The notes beneath the pieces were generated by a model that did no database searches, had not been told where the DNA came from, and worked only from the letters and a program-made list of their open reading frames with translations. From the NCBI GenBank assembly GCA_020850995.1, contig JADZDP010000107.1:22312-86311 (forward strand): 64,000 bases of DNA, written 5' to 3'. Both the position numbers and the translations under genes were made by a program. Below, one piece after another: positions 43,231 through 51,443 of the stretch. How positions within the stretch are numbered: position 1 is the first letter of the stretch; each line of letters begins with the position of its first letter. This stretch comes from Deltaproteobacteria bacterium (GTDB lineage Bacteria > Myxococcota > UBA727 > VGSZ01).

Positions 43231-44616
43231 GTGCGCCTCATCGTGGTGGTTGCGCTGTCGACGCTGCTTGGCACCAGCTCCTGCGATGTGCAGGGCGTGA
43301 GCTACGCGTGCGAGCTGGACCGCGACTGTCCCGTCGGTGAGCGCTGTGTGCTGCAGGTGTGCTCGTCGACGCCCGCGGTGGAGGCCGACGGCGGCGCGCT
43401 CGACGACGCGGGTGCTGGCGCCGCTGATGGCGGCGTGCCCGACGGGGGATCATCCCCAGGCGACGGCGGCGTCGCGGCGACGGACGCCGGCGCCAGCGGA
43501 GGCGACGCAGGGGCACCGCTGCCCGACGCTGGCCCGGCACCCGTGTGTGGCGACGACGCGCGCGAAGGCGGCGAGCAATGCGACGACGGCAACGTGGTCG
43601 AGCGCGACGGCTGCTCGAGCGCCTGCCGTGTCTGGTGGGACGAGGCCTTCCCCGTGCGCCTGCGCGTCACGCTGCGTTCGCCAGCCGCTGGCCCGGTGGA
43701 CGCGCCGGTGGGCCTGGCGCTGCCAACCGCCCTGTTTCCCTCTGGCGCACCGCGCGATCGGGCGTGCGTGGTGGCGTCGGATCAGCGCACGGTGCTGCCG
43801 GTGGAGATCGAGCGCGCCGCCACCGCCACCGACGAGGCGCTGCTGTGGACGCGCCTAGTGCTCCCCAGCGGCGACAGCGAGCTGTTCGTGTACTTCGGCA
43901 GTGACGCCTCCTGCGCCGGCAGCCAAGGAGCGGTGTGGCAGGGCTATGCCGGCGTGTTCCACTTCGAGGGCAGCGTCGACAGCACGGCCTCGATCCCGCT
44001 TTCCGCCGCAGGGACGGGGACCACCGCGGCGGCGGCGGGGATCCGCGGCGCGGCCCTCGACGTCGACACCACGGCCTGGCCGCAAGTGACGCCGCCGGGC
44101 GCGCTGTGGATCACCGGCAGCGTGACGCTCGAGGTGTGGGGTCGCCTGTCCGCCTTCGGCGCCGAGACGAGCTGGGAGAACACGCTCTTCCAAGCGGCGG
44201 GCGGCAGCGCTGCGCAGGCCTACTTCCTCAACATCGAGAACAGCGGGCGGCTGCGCGGGTATTGGGAGGACTCGAATTTCGACGCGCTGAGCACCGCGGC
44301 ATGCACGCTCGCGCTCGGCCAATGGCACCACTACGTGATGGTGCGCGACAACACGGCAGATACCGTGCGCTTCTACGTCGACGGTGCGGCGCTCGGCGAC
44401 GCCATCGGCTTCGCGGGACCGCCGAGCGACGCGGCGGGCTCGTCGTCGTTCATCTACTTCGGCGGCAACTTCACGAGCGTCGGACGCCGCTTCACGGGCA
44501 CGCTCGACGAGGTCCGTGTCGCGCCGGCGGCGCTCTCGGCGGACGCCATCGCGGTGTCCCACGCGGCGAGCAAGGGCGCGCTGGTGGTGGCGACCGTGCG
44601 CGAACCCTCGCTCTGA
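43231..44616 (+). CDS. LamG/ConA-like lipoprotein with Myxococcus cysteine-rich repeat
   Basis: This 461-residue lipoprotein has lipobox LGTSSC (Cys about 18), an EGF-like or Cys-rich patch, a Gly/Ala/Asp-rich linker, a Myxococcus cysteine-rich repeat (CGDDAREGGEQCDDGN followed by DGCSSAC), a DUF2341-like beta-sandwich (RLRVTLRSPAAGPV onward) and a C-terminal concanavalin-A/LamG domain (SVTLEVWGRLSAFG, QWHHYVMVRDNTADTVRFYV). It is probably exposed on the surface and may bind carbohydrate. The GTG start follows a -10-like box. The gene sits between duplicated copies of the flavoprotein 5' end, suggesting insertion. Confidence 0.85.
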   Translation: MRLIVVVALSTLLGTSSCDVQGVSYACELDRDCPVGERCVLQVCSSTPAVEADGGALDDAGAGAADGGVPDGGSSPGDGGVAATDAGASGGDAGAPLPDAGPAPVCGDDAREGGEQCDDGNVVERDGCSSACRVWWDEAFPVRLRVTLRSPAAGPVDAPVGLALPTALFPSGAPRDRACVVASDQRTVLPVEIERAATATDEALLWTRLVLPSGDSELFVYFGSDASCAGSQGAVWQGYAGVFHFEGSVDSTASIPLSAAGTGTTAAAAGIRGAALDVDTTAWPQVTPPGALWITGSVTLEVWGRLSAFGAETSWENTLFQAAGGSAAQAYFLNIENSGRLRGYWEDSNFDALSTAACTLALGQWHHYVMVRDNTADTVRFYVDGAALGDAIGFAGPPSDAAGSSSFIYFGGNFTSVGRRFTGTLDEVRVAPAALSADAIAVSHAASKGALVVATVREPSL

Positions 44617-44653
44617 TCACCGCGCCGACGTGCCCCGTGCCGCGGGCGAGCGA

Positions 44654-44841
44654 TAAGCCCGAGCTCCTCGAGCATCCACAACGTGCGCAGCGTCTGGCCG
44701 TCGCCCCCACACCCGTCGCGCGGGAAGCGCGCGCTCGAGCAGCGTGACCTTGGCGCCCGCGCGCGCGAGGAAGGTGGCGGCAGAGGAGCCGGCGGGACCG
44801 GCACCGACGATGGCGACGTGCATGGGGAGCCGCGATAGCAC
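44654..44841 (-). pseudogene. 5' fragment of geranylgeranyl-reductase-type gene
   Basis: Minus-strand codons starting at ATG 44823 repeat the first residues of the gene at 43119 (MHVAIVGAGPAGSSAATF and on to LLERA), then shift frame. Past the shift, FPRDGCGGDGQTLRTLWMLEE in another frame still matches the intact protein (FPRDKVCGDGLTPRSLWMLEE). The match fades after about residue 60. It is a truncated, frameshifted duplicate. Together with the intact copy it flanks the LamG lipoprotein gene as a direct repeat. Confidence 0.88.
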
Positions 44842-44865
44842 GGCTCGTCGTGGCGCGCCCGCGCG

Positions 44866-45486
44866 CTACTCCACGAGCGGCACGAGCCCGGCGGTGACCC
44901 CGCCCGCGGTGGCCACCAGCGCCGCGGCGACGACGAGCGCGGGCAGCTCCACCTGCCACAGCGCAGGGCCGAGGCCGCTGTAGCCGGCCACCAGCAGCGT
45001 GCCGTGCAACACCAAGGCGGTGCCGGCGGTGGCAGCGGCGACCGCGAGGCCGGTCACCAAGTCGCGCGCCGCCAGGGTGACGGCGCCCGCGAGGAAGGCG
45101 GCCATCGGGATCGGCACGAGGAGGCTCGTGAGCACCAGGCCCCACTCGCCCTGGTGCTGCAGCGCGGCGTTCACCGGGTTCGAGCCGTTGGTCGCGAAGG
45201 TCGCCGAGATGACGCCGAGGCCGTAGCCGACGGCGCCGCCGAGCGCGCCCACGCCGACGAGCCAGGCGGCGGACTCGGCCGACGTCTGCTCGGTCACCGG
45301 GGGGCGAACGGGTCCCTCGTCCGCGAAGGGGCCGCCGTTGGCGCGCGCCGACGATGCGAGCAGCGCGATCACCGCGAGGGCCGGGCAGCAACGCAGCCGC
45401 GGCAGCGAGCGGGCGGTGAGCCGCGCGCGCGCCGCGGCCGAAGGTGCCGTGGCGGTGTCCTCGTCTGCATCGCCGCACATCGTCAT
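44866..45486 (-). CDS. Multi-pass membrane protein of unknown function
   Basis: This protein of about 206 residues has an Arg-rich N-terminal region, a first hydrophobic segment (LAVIALLASSARANGGPF, possibly a cleaved signal with site ARA-NG) and four further hydrophobic helices (AAWLVGVGALGGAVGYGLG, GLVLTSLLVPIPMAAFLAGAV and two more). I chose ATG 45486 because TACCTT with a GCGC prefix lies 7 bases upstream; ATGs at 45489 and 45480 are close alternatives. No family is recognised. Confidence 0.6.
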   Translation of the reverse strand: MTMCGDADEDTATAPSAAARARLTARSLPRLRCCPALAVIALLASSARANGGPFADEGPVRPPVTEQTSAESAAWLVGVGALGGAVGYGLGVISATFATNGSNPVNAALQHQGEWGLVLTSLLVPIPMAAFLAGAVTLAARDLVTGLAVAAATAGTALVLHGTLLVAGYSGLGPALWQVELPALVVAAALVATAGGVTAGLVPLVE

Positions 45487-45493
45487 CATCGGC

Positions 45494-45499
45494 AAGGTA
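45494..45499 (-). promoter_or_regulatory. Candidate leaderless -10 box (GCGC-TACCTT)
   Basis: On the minus strand GCGCTACCTT ends 7 bases before ATG 45486. It matches the core and spacing of the boxes at 32444-32449, 33239-33244 and 43219-43224. Confidence 0.4.
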
Positions 45500-45559
45500 G
45501 CGCGTTGCCGCGCGCGCTGACCAGGGCCGCGCGCCGCGCTCCATCGCCTGTTTGTTCCC

Positions 45560-45817
45560 TCAGCTCGCCGACTCGCTCGCGCCACCCCGGCCACCAAAGA
45601 AGGGCATGCGCGCCTTGACCCGCTCGAGCGCCCGCCGCCGCACCTGCTTGAGCTCCGCGCCTACGAGCTTCGCGGTCGCCCGCACGTCGGCGAAGCTGAC
45701 CTCGATCTCGATGGGCATGAACTCCTTGACCACGCCCGTCATCTCGATCTTTCCCTCTTTGAGCGAGATGCGCGTCAGACGCACGTCGGCGGTGAGGAAC
45801 TTGCTGATGATCTTCAC
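45560..45817 (-). CDS. Small conserved-looking protein, last gene of flavoprotein operon
   Basis: This 85-residue protein starts at GTG 45817, with GAGGAAG 6-7 bases upstream. It is predicted as strands (FLTADVRLTRISLKEGKIEM) followed by a basic helix (ELKQVRRRALERVKARMPFF) and a short Gly/Ser tail. It follows the SRPBCC gene by 10 bp, so it belongs to the four-gene operon starting at 49587. I do not recognise a family. Confidence 0.65.
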   Translation of the reverse strand: MKIISKFLTADVRLTRISLKEGKIEMTGVVKEFMPIEIEVSFADVRATAKLVGAELKQVRRRALERVKARMPFFGGRGGASESAS

Positions 45818-45827
45818 GGGAGCTTCC

Positions 45828-46358
45828 TCACAGCGGCGGGCCTTCCAGCGAGGTGAGCGAGATGTCGACGCCGATGTCGAGGGCCGCGCGCAGCCGCTCG
45901 GCGAACTCCTCCATCAAGGGCGGCGCCTTGGTCTTCAAGATCGACTGATAGATGCGCTTGAGGCGCCCGAAGGCGTCCACCTCGGCGGCGTACTTGACCA
46001 GCACGCCCACGCCGTTCACGGGCTCGAGCTCGAGGTGGATGGTGATCTTGCCCTTGGCGTCTTTCTCCAAGCCCGCGGGGCCGTTCTTGTTGATCTGCGT
46101 GTGGATGGTCTCGCCGAGGAATGACCAGCCCTCGGCGGTGATGCGCCAGGGCGCGATGTGCACCACCTGCAGCATCACCTTGCTGGTCACCGAGATGACG
46201 CCGAGCTGCACGCCCATGGTGGCCCAGATCTCGTCGCCCTTGAACTCGATGGCCTTGAGCGTGGGGATGAGCGTGGCCACCTCGTCGAAGCGATTGAACA
46301 GCGCCCAGGCGTCCTCGAGCCCGCACGCCACCAGCACTTCGCCGCTCGTCGCCAACAT
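45828..46358 (-). CDS. SRPBCC/CoxG-like lipid-binding protein
   Basis: This 176-residue protein has the START/SRPBCC helix-grip pattern of CoxG-like proteins: DAWALFNRFDEVATLIPTLK near the start, then long strands (GETIHTQINKNGPA, ITIHLELEPVNGVGVLVKY) and a C-terminal helix (PPLMEEFAERLRAALD). Such proteins bind hydrophobic ligands. Its ATG overlaps the stop of the upstream flavoprotein by one base (TGATG), so it is coupled to it and may carry the flavoprotein's lipid-like substrate or product. Confidence 0.75.
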   Translation of the reverse strand: MLATSGEVLVACGLEDAWALFNRFDEVATLIPTLKAIEFKGDEIWATMGVQLGVISVTSKVMLQVVHIAPWRITAEGWSFLGETIHTQINKNGPAGLEKDAKGKITIHLELEPVNGVGVLVKYAAEVDAFGRLKRIYQSILKTKAPPLMEEFAERLRAALDIGVDISLTSLEGPPL

Positions 46359-47947
46359 CAGGACCACCACGGGTGGATGCGCAGGTCTTCTGCCACGGCC
46401 TCGGCGGCGATGGCGCCGCACGCCCCCAGGATACCGCCCCCAGGGTGCTGGCTCGCGCCCGCCAGGTACAGGCCCTTTACCGGGGTGCGGTAGTCCGACA
46501 GCTCCGGCAGGGGGCGGAAGGCGTCGAGCTGGTCTTGGCTCATGCGCCCGCCAAACACCCCGCCCTCGCGCATGTTGGCGAACTTGCGAGGGATGTCGCG
46601 CGGCGTCAGCGTGCGCAGCGCGAGGATGTTGTCGCCGCCCATGTTGGGCGCCACCTCGCGCCAGGCCTCGAGGCAGCGCTCGGCGAACGAGGCTCCACGC
46701 TTGTCCCAGGCGTCGGCGCCGCCGTCCTTCAGGTGGTAGGGGGCGATGGCCCAACAGAAGGCCGTGTGACGCCCCGCGGGCGCCTGCGTGTGATCGAAGA
46801 GCGTGGGACAGCAGGCGAACATGCGCGGGCGCTCGGGCAGGCGGCCCAGGCGCACCTCGGCGAAGCACTCGTGGAGGTCGGCCACGCTCTCGAAGCCGAT
46901 GCCCACCTTGCAGGCGCGGTCGAGGTCGGGCTCGTGCGCGGCGCCGCGATAGCGCGGCGGCTCTCGCAGCGCCAGGTGCAGGCCGAAGAGCGAGAACTCG
47001 TCGGGCTTGTGGGTGGCGACGCTCTTTCGGAACGCGGCCGGCAGGTGCTTCTCGGCGATGAGCTCGAGGAAGGTTTGTTCGATGTCGATGGCCGAGATGA
47101 CGGCCTTGTTCGCCTTGACGCGCTCGCCGGTCTCGAGCACCACGCCCACGGCGCGCCCGGTGTCGACGACGATCTCGACGACCCGCAGGGTGCCGCGCAG
47201 CTTGCCCTTGGCCGACAAGAGCGCGCGCCACAGCGCGTGCGCCAGGTGGTGCGAGCCGCCCTTGGCCAGGTGCGACTGCTCGATGCCGGTCACGACGAGC
47301 GGCACCATCATGCCGAGCCCGGCGGAGTCGTAGACCACGCCGCGGGGCACCAGGAGCTGGAACAAGATCGCGGCGCGCGTGGCCTCGTCGACGAAGCTGT
47401 TGGTGACGACGTCGAGGGGCGTGGCGCGCAGCATGCGCAAGAAACCCCTGCCCTGCTCGGTCTCTTCGAGCGCCAAGGCCTGCTCCGAGGGCTTGGGCGG
47501 CGGCGCGTAGAGCGCGGGCATGATGAGCGTGCGGAAGTACTCGTCGTAGCCCTCGGCCATCTCGCGCCAGGCGTTGGCGTCGGCGTGGCTGCGCCGCTCG
47601 AGCGCCCGGCAGGTGGCCTCGACGCTGTCGTACTGCAAGAAGGGCCGCCCCTCGCGCAGCGCGAGCCCGAGCTGCACCTCGGGGCGCACGTACTCCATGC
47701 CCCAGCGCGACAGCTCCAGGTCCTTCATGGCGGGCATGATCTCGACCGCGTCGTGAAACACGGAGGCGAGGTTGTGCAGGTGCCCGGGGATGGTGGTCTC
47801 CTCGGTGCACAGGCCGCCGCCGGCCTCGAGGCGCGACTCGAACACGCACACCGACAACCCGGCGCGCTGCAGGTAGTTGGCGCAGATGAGCCCGTTGTGC
47901 CCGGCGCCGATGATGACGACGTCGTAGCTCGACTCAGGGTGCGTCAT
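46358..47947 (-). CDS. PYROXD2/phytoene-desaturase-like FAD oxidoreductase (copy 2)
   Basis: This 529-residue flavoprotein has the dinucleotide motif VVIIGAGHNGLICANYL and ESRLEAGGGLCTEE at the N-terminus, and the C-terminal FAD motif TPVKGLYLAGASQHPGGGI. These are typical of the carotenoid desaturase/PYROXD2 (COG1233) family. It is a paralogue of the adjacent upstream gene, with shared segments such as GGSHHLAH. The start ATG overlaps the upstream stop (ATGA). Carotenoid partners (crtB, crtE) are absent, so a non-carotenoid lipid or quinone substrate is possible. Confidence 0.87.
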   Translation of the reverse strand: MTHPESSYDVVIIGAGHNGLICANYLQRAGLSVCVFESRLEAGGGLCTEETTIPGHLHNLASVFHDAVEIMPAMKDLELSRWGMEYVRPEVQLGLALREGRPFLQYDSVEATCRALERRSHADANAWREMAEGYDEYFRTLIMPALYAPPPKPSEQALALEETEQGRGFLRMLRATPLDVVTNSFVDEATRAAILFQLLVPRGVVYDSAGLGMMVPLVVTGIEQSHLAKGGSHHLAHALWRALLSAKGKLRGTLRVVEIVVDTGRAVGVVLETGERVKANKAVISAIDIEQTFLELIAEKHLPAAFRKSVATHKPDEFSLFGLHLALREPPRYRGAAHEPDLDRACKVGIGFESVADLHECFAEVRLGRLPERPRMFACCPTLFDHTQAPAGRHTAFCWAIAPYHLKDGGADAWDKRGASFAERCLEAWREVAPNMGGDNILALRTLTPRDIPRKFANMREGGVFGGRMSQDQLDAFRPLPELSDYRTPVKGLYLAGASQHPGGGILGACGAIAAEAVAEDLRIHPWWS

Positions 47948-49587
47948 ACCCTGAACCCCATCGAGCGCATGCGCGCGCGCCACTGATCGCGCACCGGCTC
48001 CCAGAACTTGTTGCCCACGTGGGGCGTCTTGAGCTTGAGGTCGTCCACCAGGAGCTGGAAGCAGTTGTAGCCGGGCCCTGCCGTGATGCCGCCGTGCGGG
48101 TGACAGGAGGAGCCGCCCACGTACAGGCCCTCGATGGGCGTGCGCATGGTGCCGACGTCCTTGACCGGTCGTCGGTAGATGGCCTGCTTCTGCAACACCG
48201 CCGCACAGTGAAAGCCGCCGCGACGCATGTTGATGAGCTTGCGCGAGGTGTCGTAGGGCGAGTAGGCGTAGCTGCCGAGGATCTTGTCGCCGGTGATGTT
48301 GGGCGCGTACTCGCGCCAGGCCGCGATGCAGCGCTCGGCGTACTCGTGCTTGATCTGGTTCCACGTCGACGGGTCCTTGCCGTCGGGCTCGTAGGGCACG
48401 AACTGCCACAAGAGCGCCGTGTGCTTGCCCGGCGGCGCCTGCGAGGGATCGAAGAGCGTGTTCACGCCCACCTGCAAGCGCGGCACCTTGGGCAGCGCCT
48501 TGCGATCGATCTCGGCGTAGTGCTCGATCAGATCCTCGGGCCGCTCGTAGCCGATGTTGATGTTGAAGGTGCGATCGATGTCGGGGTTGCCCTTGGCGGC
48601 CGTGTAGCGCGGGGCCTCGTCGAGGGCCAAGTGCACGCCGAAGAGCACGTCGCCGTGGCCGTAGGTGATGGCGTCGACGCGCGCGGGCATGCCGGGAGGC
48701 AGCGCGCCCTCGTCGATCATGGTGCGGAAGGTCTGGTGCGGATCGACGGTGGAGACCACGGCCTTGCGCGCCAGGATCTTCTCGCCCGTCGACAAGACCA
48801 CGCCGGTGGCGCGGCCACCCTCCACCATGATGCGCGCCACCTCGCAGTCCTCGCGCAGGTCACCGCCGGCCTCGAGCAAGACGCCGCCGAGCAGGTGCGC
48901 CAGGTGGTGCGAGCCGCCGCGGCAGAGCTGCCAGTTGGTGATGTACGCGAGGAAGGCGATGCCGAGCGGCGCCAGCCCCGGCTCGCGCACGTCCCAACCG
49001 CCCACGGCCATGTGAAAGAGCAAGAGCGCTTGCACGTGCGGGTTCTCGAAGCGCGAGCGCACCAGCTCCACCGCCGACATGGCGGTGACGCCCTGCTTGA
49101 ACCAGCCGTCGAGCTCTTTGGCGAGGTAGGGCTCGGCGTCGGGGTCGTCGATGGGCGGCGAGTAGCCCGAGCCGAGCAGCTCCTCTACGTGGCTCATCAT
49201 CTGCCCGCGCAGCTCGAGCCAGGCCTCGGCGTCACGGGGCGAGAAGCGCGCCAGCTCCTCGTAGGAGCGCAGCTCGTCGGTGTAGAGCACCAAGGCGCGC
49301 CCGTCCTTCATGGGCATGCCGGTGTTGGCCGGCGGGTGCAGGTAGATGGCGCCGCGATCCTCGAGCTTGAAGTCGCCAAAGGGCGGGAAGAAGGGCATGG
49401 CCCCGTGGAAGTTCGAGTGCAGGTTGTGCTGGAAGCCCGGCAGCGTCACCTCTTCGGTGCACAGGCCGCCGCCGAATTCGGCGCGCCGCTCGAGCACGAG
49501 CACGTCCACACCCGCATGAGCGAGGTAGGCCGCGAGCGTGAGCCCGTTGTGGCCGCCTCCGATGACAATGACGTCGACCGTGCGCAT
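47944..49587 (-). CDS. PYROXD2/phytoene-desaturase-like FAD oxidoreductase (copy 1)
   Basis: This 547-residue flavoprotein begins VIVIGGGHNGLTLAAYLAHA, then ERRAEFGGGLCTEE, and ends with TPIEGLYVGGSSCHPHGGI, giving a complete FAD-binding fold of the same COG1233 family as its neighbour. The pair probably arose by tandem duplication; sequence divergence is high, so it is old. The operon continues with an SRPBCC protein and an 85-residue protein. AAGG lies about 4 bases before ATG 49587. The two enzymes may form a heteromer or catalyse successive oxidations. Confidence 0.87.
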   Translation of the reverse strand: MRTVDVIVIGGGHNGLTLAAYLAHAGVDVLVLERRAEFGGGLCTEEVTLPGFQHNLHSNFHGAMPFFPPFGDFKLEDRGAIYLHPPANTGMPMKDGRALVLYTDELRSYEELARFSPRDAEAWLELRGQMMSHVEELLGSGYSPPIDDPDAEPYLAKELDGWFKQGVTAMSAVELVRSRFENPHVQALLLFHMAVGGWDVREPGLAPLGIAFLAYITNWQLCRGGSHHLAHLLGGVLLEAGGDLREDCEVARIMVEGGRATGVVLSTGEKILARKAVVSTVDPHQTFRTMIDEGALPPGMPARVDAITYGHGDVLFGVHLALDEAPRYTAAKGNPDIDRTFNINIGYERPEDLIEHYAEIDRKALPKVPRLQVGVNTLFDPSQAPPGKHTALLWQFVPYEPDGKDPSTWNQIKHEYAERCIAAWREYAPNITGDKILGSYAYSPYDTSRKLINMRRGGFHCAAVLQKQAIYRRPVKDVGTMRTPIEGLYVGGSSCHPHGGITAGPGYNCFQLLVDDLKLKTPHVGNKFWEPVRDQWRARMRSMGFRV

Positions 49588-49792
49588 GGACCTTCCGGCG
49601 TGCCCTGGCGTCCCCCTGCGCCGACGCACGGCCACCGACGTGAGGGCCGCCGCATGCCACAGCGAATCCGGCGCGAACAGCGGGCAGGCCGCGATCCGCC
49701 GTATCCCACATGTACGTCCGCGGGGTCGCGGCGCCGGGTTGTGACGGCGGGAACAACCAAAGCGAGACAGCGCCGACGCGTATGACGCGCGC

Positions 49793-50518
49793 ATGACGCG
49801 CGGTTCGCATGCTGTCTTCATGCAGCCCGACGCGCCACCGGAAGCACGCATCTACCTCGGCGAGCACACGCTCGGCGAAGAGATCGCGCACGCGGTGACC
49901 CACGGGGTGGGCGCGCTCCTCTCGCTGGCCGGGCTGGTGGTGCTGGTGGTGGCCGCGGCCACCATCGGCAGCGCCGTGCACGTGGTGGGCTGCGCGGTCT
50001 TTGGCGCCACGCTCAGCCTGCTCTACCTCGCCTCCACCCTCTACCACGCGATGCCGGCGCGCCTGGCGCGCGCCAAGCGCGTCCTGCAGCGCTGCGATCA
50101 CGGCGCCATCTACCTGCTCATCGCCGGCACCTACACGCCCTTCACGCTCTTCACCCTGCCCGAGCCCTGGGGCATGCGCCTGTTCCTGCTCATCTGGGGC
50201 CTGGCCGTGGTGGGCCTCTACGTCACGGTGCGCTCGCTCATGAGGCCCGACACCACCAGCTCCATGCGGCGCTACGAGCGCCTCTCGCTCGTGCTCTACC
50301 TCGCCATGGGCTGGGCCGTGCTCTTGGCCGCCAAGCCCCTCGTCGAGAGCCTGCCGGCCTTCAACTTTGGCCTCATGCTCGCCGGCGGCATCGCCTACAC
50401 CGCGGGCGTCGCCTTCTTCGTGCAGCAGAAGAAGTGGATGCACTCGGTGTGGCACGGCTTCGTCATGGCGGGCAGCGGCCTGCACTTCGCGGCGGTGTTG
50501 GTGACGGTGGCGCGCTGA
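49793..50518 (+). CDS. Hemolysin III/PAQR-family membrane protein
   Basis: This 241-residue, seven-helix protein belongs to the hemolysin III (YqfA/TrhA, PAQR) family. EEIAHAVTHGVGALLSLAGL holds the first conserved histidines, YLASTLYHAMP the SxxxH motif, RCDHGAIYLLIAGTYTPF the D-H core, and KKWMHSVWHGFVMAGSGLHF the late H-x3-H. These form a metal site in PAQR proteins. It may act as a membrane-fluidity or hydrolase-type factor. ATG 49793 (TATGAC 6 bases upstream) or ATG 49820 are possible starts. It is followed by the epimerase 3'-end remnant. Confidence 0.87.
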   Translation: MTRGSHAVFMQPDAPPEARIYLGEHTLGEEIAHAVTHGVGALLSLAGLVVLVVAAATIGSAVHVVGCAVFGATLSLLYLASTLYHAMPARLARAKRVLQRCDHGAIYLLIAGTYTPFTLFTLPEPWGMRLFLLIWGLAVVGLYVTVRSLMRPDTTSSMRRYERLSLVLYLAMGWAVLLAAKPLVESLPAFNFGLMLAGGIAYTAGVAFFVQQKKWMHSVWHGFVMAGSGLHFAAVLVTVAR

Positions 50519-50521
50519 GGA

Positions 50522-50578
50522 TCACGCGTACGCGGCGGGTCTGTGCTCGAGGATGAAGCCCGCCGTGTCGACGAGCGA
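50522..50578 (-). pseudogene. Remnant of epimerase gene 3' end
   Basis: Reading the minus strand, LVDTAGFILEHRPAAYA and a TGA stop match the last residues of the intact epimerase at 54492 (LVDTAGFILEHTPAAYA), with one substitution. The DNA match spans about 57 bp. It directly follows the hemolysin III stop. With the intact end at 54492-54548 it forms a direct repeat around the 4-kb secreted-protein cassette. Confidence 0.88.
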
Positions 50579-50647
50579 GGCCTCGATGGCTCGTGACGAT
50601 CAGTCGGCAACGCGATCGCGACCACGGTGCAACAGGCTTGGTGGTCG

Positions 50648-51238
50648 CTATTCTGGTGCTCCGCCACAGAGGATCTGATGCGTTCCCCCCTCCGCCGACA
50701 CCTCGCCGTTGCTGTCGGCGACGCCACGCTCGATGGCGGCGTGCAGGCCCTCGTGATCGATGCCGTGGTCCGCGAGGATCGTGTCCGGTAGGCCCGCTCC
50801 GATGAAGTTACGCCAGCCGGGCACCGCCGGTTCGCCGTCGCAGACCACGTTCGCGTCGGGACTGAACTCGAGGCCGCTGAACCGGGAGAGCGTGATGTAG
50901 GCGCTATAGCCAAAGCTACCCGCGGCGTTTTCGGCCCCGAAGATGGGCAGCGCTCGATCGAGCCGTGCCGTCGACGGCATCCAGTCGGTCTCGATCTCGA
51001 TGGTCGCAGGGTCGGCTACCTCGTCGTTCGGGCAGTCGAGGACCAGATCGTGGTCGCAGAGCGGCCCGAGGCGTGCGACGCCGTGCACGACGTCGTAGGA
51101 GAAGGCGAGGTCGTAGACAAGCCCCTCGTAATACGCTTGGTCTCGCCTGGCGTCGTTGATCCACCAGTTGCAGCCAGAGCCGAGCACGCAAATGAGAATG
51201 GCGAGGGCGCGCGGCCCGTAACGCTTAGAAGCAGACAT
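50648..51238 (-). CDS. Lipoprotein, tandem copy 2
   Basis: This 196-residue lipoprotein (lipobox VLGSGC, Cys 23) begins SASKRYGPRALAIL. It is strongly similar over its whole length to the copy at 51444-52034, with the same length and same cysteines (CDHDLV, DCPNDE, VVCDGE, ILCGG). The motif HGIDHEGLHAAIERG hints at a metal site but is not a standard protease motif. Its first 14 bases overlap the remnant of the metalloprotease gene tail, as the first copy overlaps the intact tail. I do not recognise a family. Confidence 0.82.
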   Translation of the reverse strand: MSASKRYGPRALAILICVLGSGCNWWINDARRDQAYYEGLVYDLAFSYDVVHGVARLGPLCDHDLVLDCPNDEVADPATIEIETDWMPSTARLDRALPIFGAENAAGSFGYSAYITLSRFSGLEFSPDANVVCDGEPAVPGWRNFIGAGLPDTILADHGIDHEGLHAAIERGVADSNGEVSAEGGTHQILCGGAPE

Positions 51239-51400
51239 TGCTCGGCCCCGGGAGGAGGTGGACGCTCTCGAGCGTGCCGGCGCCGCTGTTGCACGACGGG
51301 CACACCGAGATCGAGAAGCCGCCGTGCTGGGTCGCGGGCGGGATTGTGCCGAGCGGGGTCACGCGTCCGGCACACCCGTTGCCGTCGCCGTGCAGCGAGG
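51225..51400 (-). pseudogene. Remnant of metalloprotease gene 3' end
   Basis: The minus-strand reading VTPLGTIPPATQHGGFSISV, CPSCNSGAGTLESVHLLPG and SNVCF-stop repeats the last roughly 55 residues of the gene at 52021-53811. Upstream of about 51400 the match ends. It was carried along when the lipoprotein gene was duplicated (unit about 796 bp), leaving a headless tail. Confidence 0.88.
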
Positions 51401-51443
51401 GACGCGGCGCCCGGCCAAGCTCTCCTCTCTCGCGCACTCGTCG

